Source: Dechloromonas denitrificans (GTDB taxonomy: Bacteria > Pseudomonadota > Gammaproteobacteria > Burkholderiales > Rhodocyclaceae). From it: 61,527 bases of DNA. Position numbers and translations under genes: made by a program. The stretch spans positions 295,767 through 357,293 of the forward strand of contig NZ_LODL01000005.1 in the NCBI RefSeq assembly GCF_001551835.1, read 5' to 3'. Below, piece by piece: positions 36,459 through 43,276 of the stretch (position 1 is its first letter; every line of letters starts with the position of its first letter). A model generated the notes under the pieces. It did not search any database. It was given only the letters and a program-made list of their open reading frames with translations, and was not told where the DNA came from.

Positions 36459-38132
36459 ATGTACAAATACGATGCCATCGACCGCCAGTTGATCAACGAG
36501 CGGGTCGCCCAGTTCCGTGACCAAGTCCGCCGCTGGAAAGCCGGCGAACTGGCCGATGACGAATTCCGCCCGCTGCGCCTGCAGAACGGCCTTTACATCC
36601 AGCGCCATGCGCCGATGTTCCGCATCGCCGTGCCTTACGGCATGCTGAATTCCGCCCAGTTGCGCAAGCTCGGCGATGTCGCCGCCAAGTACGACCGCGG
36701 TTACGGCCACTTCACGACCCGCCACAACCTGCAGTTGAACTGGCCGAAGATCGAGGATGTGCCGGAAATCATGGCCGAACTGGCCGAAGTCGAGATGCAC
36801 GCCATCCAGACCTCCGGCAACTGCCTGCGCAACATCACCACCGACCCGTTCGCCGGCGTTGCCGCCGACGAAGTGATCGACCCCCGGCCGCTGGCCGAGA
36901 TCCTCCGCGAATGGACGACCTTCCACCCGGAATTCGCCTTCCTGCCGCGCAAGTTCAAGATCGCCATTTCCGGCACCCGGGAAGACCGTGCCGTCACCTG
37001 GTTCCACGATATCGGCCTGCATCTGAAGGAACAGGACGGTCAGGTCGGCTTCACCGTGATCGTCGGCGGCGGCCTCGGCCGGACCCCGATCCGCGGCCAG
37101 GTCGTGCGCGAATTCCTGCCCTGGCAGCACATCCTGACCTATTGCGAAGCCATCCTCCGCGTGTACAACCGGGCTGGCCGCCGTGACAACGCCTACAAGG
37201 CACGTATCAAGATCCTCGTCCAGGCGACCGGCATCGAAGCCTTCAGCCAGCAGGTCGAAGACGAATGGGCCTACATGAAGGACGGCCCGGCGACGCTGAC
37301 GCAAGCCGAATTCGACCGTGTTGCCGCCCACTTCACCGCACCGGACTACGAAAAGCAGGACGAGGTCGCCCTGCCAACGGAAAAAGCCTTCACCAAATGG
37401 GTGGACCGCAACACCCATCCGCACAAGGTGCCCGGCTACGCTGCTGTCACCCTGTCGCTGAAGCAGCACGGTGTCGCCCCGGGCGACATCACCTCGGCGC
37501 AAATGGCCGCTGTCGCCGATCTGGCCGACCAGTACAGCTTCGGTGAGCTGCGCATCAGCCACGAACAAAACATCATCCTGGCCGACGTTAAAAAAGCTGA
37601 CCTCCCGGCTGTCTGGGAAAAAGCCAAGGCGGCCGGCCTGGCGACCCCGAACATCGGCCTGCTGACCGGTATGATCTGCTGCCCGGGCGGCGATTTCTGC
37701 GACCTGGCGAACGCCAAGTCGATCCCCATCGCCAACGCCATCCAGGCCCGTTTCGACGATCTCGACTACCTGTTCGACATCGGCGAAATCGACCTCAATA
37801 TTTCCGGCTGCATGAACGCCTGCGGTCACCACCACGTCGGCCACATCGGCGTGCTCGGCGTCGACAAGAACGACTCGGAGTTCTACCAGGTAACCCTTGG
37901 CGGCCGCCAAGGCAACGATGCCCGGCTCGGCAAGGTGATCGGCCCGTCCTTCTCGGCCGACGAAATGCCGGATGTCGTCGACAAGATCATCAAGGTCTAT
38001 CTGGAAAGCCGTCATGCCGACGAACGCTTCCTCGACACCTTCGATCGCATCGGCCTCGATCCGTTCAAGAACCGCGTTTACGAAGGCCGCGCCCACGGCA
38101 AGGCCAAGACTGCACAAAAGGAGGCCGCATAA
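36459..38132 (+). CDS. cysI: Sulfite reductase hemoprotein
   Basis: A 557-aa siroheme/[4Fe-4S] reductase of the nitrite/sulfite reductase family, reducing sulfite to sulfide. There are two ferredoxin-like half domains. Siroheme/cluster cysteines appear in MICCPGGDFCDLA and ISGCMNACGHHHVG. YGHFTTRHNLQLNWPK and QTSGNCLRNITTDPFAG match the family. The operon with DUF934 and cysH makes assimilatory sulfite reduction much more likely than nitrite. No flavoprotein subunit (CysJ) is adjacent, so the electron donor is probably ferredoxin or NADPH:ferredoxin reductase. Confidence 0.93.
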   Translation: MYKYDAIDRQLINERVAQFRDQVRRWKAGELADDEFRPLRLQNGLYIQRHAPMFRIAVPYGMLNSAQLRKLGDVAAKYDRGYGHFTTRHNLQLNWPKIEDVPEIMAELAEVEMHAIQTSGNCLRNITTDPFAGVAADEVIDPRPLAEILREWTTFHPEFAFLPRKFKIAISGTREDRAVTWFHDIGLHLKEQDGQVGFTVIVGGGLGRTPIRGQVVREFLPWQHILTYCEAILRVYNRAGRRDNAYKARIKILVQATGIEAFSQQVEDEWAYMKDGPATLTQAEFDRVAAHFTAPDYEKQDEVALPTEKAFTKWVDRNTHPHKVPGYAAVTLSLKQHGVAPGDITSAQMAAVADLADQYSFGELRISHEQNIILADVKKADLPAVWEKAKAAGLATPNIGLLTGMICCPGGDFCDLANAKSIPIANAIQARFDDLDYLFDIGEIDLNISGCMNACGHHHVGHIGVLGVDKNDSEFYQVTLGGRQGNDARLGKVIGPSFSADEMPDVVDKIIKVYLESRHADERFLDTFDRIGLDPFKNRVYEGRAHGKAKTAQKEAA

Positions 38133-38641
38133 TGGCTCAGCTGATCAAGAACGACACCCTTGCGGTCGACACCTGGAAAACGCTCGAATTGGCCGAAGGT
38201 GAAACGCCGGAAACCGTCGCCCTGCCGGCCGGTGACATCATCTTTCCGCTCGCCGTCTGGCAAGCGCGCAAGACCGAAATTATTTCCTGCCACAAGCGCA
38301 TTGGCCTGCTCATCCAGCCGGATGAACTGATTGAGGACGTTGCCGGCGATCTCGAATACTTCATCGTCATCGCCGTCAATTTCCCGAAATTCGTCGATGG
38401 TCGCGGCTACTCGACGGCCAGCCTGCTCCGCCAGCGTTACCGCTACGAAGGCGAACTGCGCGCCGTCGGCGACGTCTTGCACGATCAACTGTTCTTCATG
38501 CGTCGCGTCGGCTTCGACAGCTACGCCCTGAAGGATGGCAAGAACGCGGTCTATGCGCTGGAAGCCGGCTTCAACAGCTTCAGCGACACCTACCAGACCT
38601 CGACCAGCCAGCCGCAACCCTACTTCCGCCGCCGCGCCTGA
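38132..38641 (+). CDS. DUF934 protein of sulfate assimilation operon
   Basis: A 169-aa protein with the DUF934 core VNFPKFVDGRGYSTASLLRQRYRYEGELRAVGDVLHDQLFFMRRVGFDSY. The family is almost always encoded between cysI and cysH in proteobacteria and is thought to assist sulfite reductase; the mechanism is unknown. One-base overlap with cysI, and 7 bp to cysH. Confidence 0.92.
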   Translation: MAQLIKNDTLAVDTWKTLELAEGETPETVALPAGDIIFPLAVWQARKTEIISCHKRIGLLIQPDELIEDVAGDLEYFIVIAVNFPKFVDGRGYSTASLLRQRYRYEGELRAVGDVLHDQLFFMRRVGFDSYALKDGKNAVYALEAGFNSFSDTYQTSTSQPQPYFRRRA

Positions 38642-38648
38642 TTCCGCC

Positions 38649-39368
38649 ATGACCCCGAGCCTGCTCAACATCACGCCCGAACTGACCGCCAGCGTCGCCA
38701 CCAAAACGGCGGCCGTGCAAGCTCTGCTTGCCGACATCGCCGGCAACTGGTCGCCGGCCACCTTCGCCAACAGCCTCGGCGCCGAAGACATGGTGCTGAC
38801 CGACCTGATCGTCAAGGCCGGCCTGCCGATCGAAATCTTCAGCCTCGACACTGGCCGCCTGCCGCTCGAAACCTACGACCTGATGGCGGCGGTGGACAAG
38901 CACTACGGCCTGAAATTGAAAATCTATTTCCCGCACAGCGCAGGCGTCGAAAACTACGTTCGCGCCAACGGCATCAACGCCTTCTACGAGTCGATCGAGC
39001 TGCGCAAGTCCTGCTGCTACATCCGCAAGGTCGAGCCGCTGAAGCGCGCCTTGGCCGGCAAGAAGGCCTGGATTACCGGCATGCGTGCCGAGCAGGCCGC
39101 CACTCGCGGCAACCTGGCTTTCCGCGAATTCGACGAAGGCAACGGCCTGGAGAAATTCAATCCGCTCGCCGATTGGTCCGAAAAGGAAGTCTGGACCTAC
39201 ATCAAGCAGAACGCCGTGCCCTACAACGCGCTGCACGACAAATTCTTCCCGAGCATCGGCTGCGCCCCCTGCACGCGCGCCATCTCGCTCGGTGAGGATG
39301 TCCGCTCCGGCCGCTGGTGGTGGGAAAATCCGGAAAGCAAGGAGTGCGGCCTGCACGTCAAAGGCTGA
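38649..39368 (+). CDS. cysH: Assimilatory APS/PAPS reductase
   Basis: A 239-aa thioredoxin- or glutathione-dependent reductase forming sulfite from (P)APS. The P-loop-like pyrophosphatase fold has NSLGAEDMVLTDLI and FSLDTGRLPLETYDL. The four cysteines of a [4Fe-4S] cluster (CC in RKSCCYIRKVEPL and CxxC in GCAPCTRA) mark it as APS-type rather than E. coli PAPS-type. The C-terminal catalytic cysteine is in ESKECGLHVKG. A strong terminator follows, and cysD/cysN do not; the accessory island begins instead. Confidence 0.95.
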   Translation: MTPSLLNITPELTASVATKTAAVQALLADIAGNWSPATFANSLGAEDMVLTDLIVKAGLPIEIFSLDTGRLPLETYDLMAAVDKHYGLKLKIYFPHSAGVENYVRANGINAFYESIELRKSCCYIRKVEPLKRALAGKKAWITGMRAEQAATRGNLAFREFDEGNGLEKFNPLADWSEKEVWTYIKQNAVPYNALHDKFFPSIGCAPCTRAISLGEDVRSGRWWWENPESKECGLHVKG

Positions 39369-39390
39369 CGCAAACCCGCTCAGGAACAGA

Positions 39391-39416
39391 AAGCCCGCCG
39401 CTCTGGCGGGCTTTTT
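39391..39416 (+). terminator. Intrinsic terminator after cysH
   Basis: AAGCCCGCC-GCTCT-GGCGGGCTT, a 9-bp perfect stem followed by TTT, 22 bp after the cysH stop. It marks the end of the core sulfur operon. Confidence 0.9.
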
Positions 39417-39457
39417 ACTTATGGCCGCCATTATGTCTCTGGTGCACTTGGCGGTTC

Positions 39458-39492
39458 GTCTGGGCATTGGTCTAATTGACCAATGCCCAGAC
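39458..39492. promoter_or_regulatory. Perfect 15-bp inverted repeat over a start codon
   Basis: Arms GTCTGGGCATTGGTC (39458-39472) and GACCAATGCCCAGAC (39478-39492) are exact reverse complements around TAATT. The second arm contains the ATG (39483-39485) of the following gene. It could be an autoregulatory operator, an RNA hairpin hiding the start, or a mobile-element end. Confidence 0.8.
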
Positions 39493-39971
39493 TTCCTTCT
39501 TCACTAAAATGGCTAATTGATCGACGAGCTCGTGTAGCAGGCGAAATCACGAAAATTGAGTCGATGCTTAGCCACTGCCAGAGCTTGGTCAAAGAGCTAG
39601 ACCAACTCAAAGATATGCTGCACGCGGTTGACCAGACTCTAGGTCTTCACGACATCGAAATTGATCCGAATGAAATCAGCCCTATTCGTAGCCATGATGT
39701 ACGTATCACCCTTCCTCATGGCGAATTGACTCGTAGCATTCTGTTATGCCTAAGACTAAACAAAGGTTCTGCTGTTTCCACCAGTGTTATTGCTGAATTC
39801 ATTGCCGCTAGACATGCCGATCTAGCAGCCGAGCCTGAAAGCATTGAAAAATTACGACAGTCTATTCGCTACCGCCTTAAAGGCTTGAAACGAAGTGGAT
39901 TGGTTTCCCCGAAGCATAACTCCCGCCCTAACTCTGACGGGTGGTGGGAAATTTCGGAAATTCAGCTGTAA
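39483..39971 (+). CDS. Unknown coiled-coil/winged-helix-like protein
   Basis: A 162-aa protein with AT-rich codon use unlike cysH. The N-terminal half is a likely coiled coil (AGEITKIESMLSHCQSLVKELDQLKDMLHAVDQTLG). The C-terminal half looks like a small winged-helix domain (GELTRSILLCLRLNKGSAVSTSVIAEFIAARHAD, then LRQSIRYRLKGLKRSGLV). DNA binding is plausible. The start codon lies inside a perfect inverted repeat and has no Shine-Dalgarno, so a start at Met28 is possible. It ends 10 bp inside the convergent IS1595-type transposase gene and might be that element's passenger gene. Confidence 0.7.
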   Translation: MPRLPSSLKWLIDRRARVAGEITKIESMLSHCQSLVKELDQLKDMLHAVDQTLGLHDIEIDPNEISPIRSHDVRITLPHGELTRSILLCLRLNKGSAVSTSVIAEFIAARHADLAAEPESIEKLRQSIRYRLKGLKRSGLVSPKHNSRPNSDGWWEISEIQL

Positions 39972-41047
39972 TCCATATATTCAAAGCCCAAACGATGCCC
40001 TTGTGCATAGCCTCGCCAAGCGCGCGATACATCGCATTGAAATAGCTTTTCAATCAAACCAATAAATTTTTCCCGCAGAGGCATTTTTCTGCTGTCTTCT
40101 CGCCAAGCAAATTCAGTCGCAAAAAATGCAAGATACTGCGGCCGCATGCCATGATGAACGCCGTATTCTGCACGTCTCATTCGACTAAAGTACGACTCAG
40201 CCTGATTGTTGTTAACGCCGTCGTCAGTACAATACTCGGCTGAATGTCGAACAGTTTGGTGTTCATACCATGCTGTTAAGCTTGAGAAAGCTCGACCATC
40301 ATCTGTCTGGATCGTAGATTCTCTCCGTACTAATTTTTGAATTATTGGAATTGCATTTTTTTGGTCTTCGGCAGGAATGACGGCGATAATCGTTCTTGTT
40401 GCTCCTCTGCTAGTGATATTTGAAAGTTGTCGGAGGACAAGCACAATCCTGCGTTTTTTGAGTTTTTCCGCATTCCATGGTTCGATAGAATAAGATGCCT
40501 TGGGCGGAGCAATGGAGGCCTTTCGATTTCGCAATCTGTGATTTGCGATCTCGGATGACATATGGTTTCTGCGTCGTGGACGACGGGGTTTCCCACAAAA
40601 ATGACCGCCATCAATCTGGACAACACCGCTCATAGCCGAGCAGTCCTGAGTTTCAAAAATTGCCTCGCGGATTTTTCCGAGATTTTGGTAGGCCGTTCGG
40701 AACGTAACACCCATGAGGGCAAGAACCTGATTGGCGGCAAGCCCTTTGGGCGCTGCGACAAACAGATAGATAAGCAGCAGTAATTGCTTGAATGGCAGCT
40801 TCCGGTCCAGGAATGGCGTGTCCGTCGTGACACTAAAGACCTTGCTGCAACTTCTGCAACACCATTGTTTTCGAGCTCTCCGCGGGTAATGCTTATCGAC
40901 CGTGCCACAACTTGGGCAGGGCATAGTTGTCAAATTACCCCAACGAAGCTTAACGAAGCACTCCCAAGACTCCTGCTCGCTTAGCTCTTGAATCTTTGGA
41001 AGTGTAAGGTTTCGAAATTCTTTGCTTTGACTGAAATGTTGCGCCAT
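39962..41047 (-). mobile_element. IS1595-family transposase
   Basis: A 361-aa transposase. N-terminal zinc ribbon CPSCGTVDKHYPRRARKQWCCRSC; then the helical YLFVAAPKGLAANQVLALMGVTFRTAYQNLGKIREA block. The DDE-type core shows VQIDGGHFCGKP, IQTDDGRAFSSLTAWYEHQ and the IS1595-specific NNNQAESYFSRMRRAEYGVHHG. The reading frame appears intact. I could not find matching terminal inverted repeats within a few hundred bases on either side, so element ends are undefined; it may be immobile or carry the neighbouring unknown gene. Confidence 0.88.
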
Positions 41048-41053
41048 AGATTA

Positions 41054-41112
41054 TTTGCATGTCGAAACGTTGCAAACGGTGTCCATGCCTGTCGTGCAGA
41101 CATTTGGACACC
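41054..41112. other. Inverted repeats upstream of the IS1595 transposase
   Basis: Two short dyads lie just before the transposase start: TTTGCA (41054-41059) with TGCAAA (41071-41076), and GGTGTCCA (41078-41085) with TGGACACC (41105-41112). They may be promoter or operator sites, or traces of an element end. The rest of the gap to 41332 shows no gene. Confidence 0.4.
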
Positions 41113-41332
41113 TGTTGGCCAATCCTTGTGATGGACTGGTGGCGCAGTTCAGGATTTTTGAAAAACCCTCCCCCTCAAGCAAAAATCTGGCTTGACATGG
41201 GTAACCTGATTTAACACAATATGAAGCGCAAGCGGCCTGCTTGTGCACTTCAAAGGGCTCGGATAGCTTCTCGTAAAAGCTCCCGGGCCCTGTGCTTTTC
41301 TACGCCGGTTATTGGCCCTTTAGCTGGTCATT

Positions 41333-41593
41333 TCATCTCTCCTCGGCGCCTTCACGCATTCCTGAATGTGCCTGATTAATTAGCCATGCGGCGACCTCCG
41401 TTGTAAATGCGAACCAACCCCGTCGTCCTGGCAGCGTAAAGACATCTATTCCAACCTCGCCGCGTTGTTTACTGCGGTAAAACGCGGCATAGCTTTTAAA
41501 ACCCAATGCCGCATACAAATCTCGGCCACCAAGTGTTGGGCCATATCGATCCAACAAATTATTTGCGAGGTCGTTTGATGATCCGGAGGGCAT
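41333..41593 (-). CDS. Small unknown protein, possible DNA-binding
   Basis: An 86-aa protein: GGRDLYAALGFKSYAAFYRSKQRGEVGIDVFTLPGRRGWFAFTTEVAAWLINQ. The layout recalls the small MerR/AlpA-like DNA-binding proteins of mobile elements (helix-turn then an aromatic wing and a 'TxEVAAWL' helix), but no family is certain. It is divergent from the 268-aa unknown gene across about 93 bp, a typical regulator/target arrangement. Confidence 0.6.
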   Translation of the reverse strand: MPSGSSNDLANNLLDRYGPTLGGRDLYAALGFKSYAAFYRSKQRGEVGIDVFTLPGRRGWFAFTTEVAAWLINQAHSGMREGAEER

Positions 41594-41686
41594 GTCGAAC
41601 CTTAAGTAATGTTGAGTTGGGCATATATTGACAACCCCGCACTGTAGAATCTAGGTCGCCTGAATTACGATTCGAGTGACACCAAA

Positions 41687-42493
41687 ATGACCAAAACCCG
41701 AGGCGGCCAAAAAAAGCACTGGGCAGAAAAAGTTCGTGTCTGGACGTGGTACTACGAAGTTAAGCGCCTATGCCAATGGTCTGATTACGCACTCGACATG
41801 GAGTTCGCTTGGGCGCACAAAGATAAAGACACCGAATTAACGGTGAATCGACCTAGAACATTTGAGTGGATACGTAAAAAAGCTAGAAAACCAGCAGGGA
41901 GAGACATGCGCTGGAGATCAATGGATGCACTAGTCGAGGCTGTCGACAGGCACCCTGATTTCAAAGGCACGAGAGCGCTTTACAATGCCCAGTTGTGGGC
42001 ACTATTGCAAGAATCGTCCGTTTCTCCCGAGCTTGTTCAACAACGGATTGATCAACTACTGGTCGTTCATAACTTAGTTCAGCAAAATCCCATAACGATT
42101 CCCGGGATGAGTGAACTGATTGCTGAATATGGATTGGGGCCTGTTTTTGATCGATGCCTCCGGCTCTCCATGGGAAAGATGAGCAGAGTTTCTGGAATTG
42201 CCTTGGCTTGGTCGGCTTATCTGCAAGCTGAACCCTCTCATAGCCGGGAGGTTCGCGCTGTTCTTGAGGCGATTCTGGACAATCGTCTAGATGATTTCTT
42301 CCGGATTTACCTTCCACACGACAATTTCAGTTCTTACACTAAAGCCATTAAGGTTCTTTTACAGACTAGACTCAATTTATCCAACGCGAATATTGTTGGA
42401 TATGGTCACACGGAAGTCGTGGGGCGCTGGCCAATTATTCCGGAGTCGTTTGTGAACGGGATATCTGAACGCGATATATTTGGCGTCGCGTGA
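41687..42493 (+). CDS. Unknown protein of the accessory island
   Basis: A 268-aa soluble protein with no recognised domain. The N-terminus is basic (MTKTRGGQKKHWAEKVRVWTWYYEVKRLC). The middle is helical (SMDALVEAVDRHPDFKGTRALYNAQLWALLQ) and the C-terminus leucine-rich. Its AT-rich codon use differs from core genes. The basic start and its pairing with a divergent small regulator-like gene suggest an element-borne function. Coding status is supported by length and by lack of overlap with anything else. Confidence 0.65.
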   Translation: MTKTRGGQKKHWAEKVRVWTWYYEVKRLCQWSDYALDMEFAWAHKDKDTELTVNRPRTFEWIRKKARKPAGRDMRWRSMDALVEAVDRHPDFKGTRALYNAQLWALLQESSVSPELVQQRIDQLLVVHNLVQQNPITIPGMSELIAEYGLGPVFDRCLRLSMGKMSRVSGIALAWSAYLQAEPSHSREVRAVLEAILDNRLDDFFRIYLPHDNFSSYTKAIKVLLQTRLNLSNANIVGYGHTEVVGRWPIIPESFVNGISERDIFGVA

Positions 42494-42545
42494 TAGTCGA
42501 GCGACTTGGTGTGTCCTGCTCGTCGGGATCGACAATCCGAAGAGC

Positions 42546-42923
42546 CTAAAAGCGGAGAAAGCCGTGGCGCTTCGCTAAGTCAAATGCGTCGGCGGTACGT
42601 CCGCGCAGAATCTCGAAATGATGGCCGGATTCTGGGTCAATCCGACCGTCCGACTCATTGCCGCCACAGTTTGGCCCGCGCCCGACAAACTGCTTCGAGA
42701 ACACTTTTCCGCCAACCCCTAAACGGGAAGCGTACGCGCGGAACAAATGGCGCACTCCCGAATGTCGCCGCTCCCCAAGATTAAGAACGATGGTGTCGTT
42801 CAGTGCCGCAATTTCCGCCTTGTGTTTGTCGGTCAGAGCCGCCAAACGCTGATCAGCTTCCTCATGTAAGCGTTCGGCAATCCGGTACGAAACCACGCTT
42901 GTACCCAGTTTGAACTGTGCCAT
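42546..42923 (-). CDS. Doubtful hypothetical protein
   Basis: A 125-aa frame. The first 45 residues look protein-like (MAQFKLGTSVVSYRIAERLHEEADQRLAALTDKHKAEIAALND, a probable helix or coiled coil); the rest is low-complexity basic and glycine-rich and may be non-coding or a frameshifted remnant. No ribosome site is evident. It lies between an unknown gene and a transposase remnant. Confidence 0.35.
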   Translation of the reverse strand: MAQFKLGTSVVSYRIAERLHEEADQRLAALTDKHKAEIAALNDTIVLNLGERRHSGVRHLFRAYASRLGVGGKVFSKQFVGRGPNCGGNESDGRIDPESGHHFEILRGRTADAFDLAKRHGFLRF

Positions 42924-42966
42924 GACAGTCTTGGAGAAAACGGCACAACCGTTGCGACCACGACTG

Positions 42967-43135
42967 CTAGCCGTGTAAACCCACCAGGTTGTTCAGTTCG
43001 GGAATGCGAGAGATAGGCGGCTGATATTGAAGGCCGGCATGTGGTCTGTGCCAGTTGTAGTGATGTAGCCAGAGCGGGAGATGCTGAGCACGCAGCAAGG
43101 AGGATTCATAAGCCCGTTCACGCGCCATGTTGATG
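42967..43135 (-). pseudogene. IS481-type transposase C-terminal remnant
   Basis: The last about 55 residues of a DDE transposase remain: ARERAYESSLLRAQHLPLWLHHYNWHRPHAGLQYQPPISRI then a stop. The WLHHYNWHRPH block is characteristic of IS481/IS3-like integrase cores. The frame upstream of about 43135 (to 43260) does not resemble a transposase, so the catalytic core is missing. It lies about 140 bp upstream of the type I secretion genes. Confidence 0.8.
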
Positions 43136-43276
43136 CGGTCGAGGATTTCCCGTCCGCTACTTTTTTCGTTGTCACAAAAACGTAGACTCCGCTTCCGCAA
43201 ATTACGCCGTTTGTGATATTTACGCAGCATGATTCGAGTTGCATAATGCCCAATCTTCATAAAAACAAACTGGGCG

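Noticed and set aside
36441..38117. 558-codon minus-strand frame opposite cysI
   Set aside because: Shadow of cysI, whose siroheme and cluster cysteine motifs are on the plus strand.
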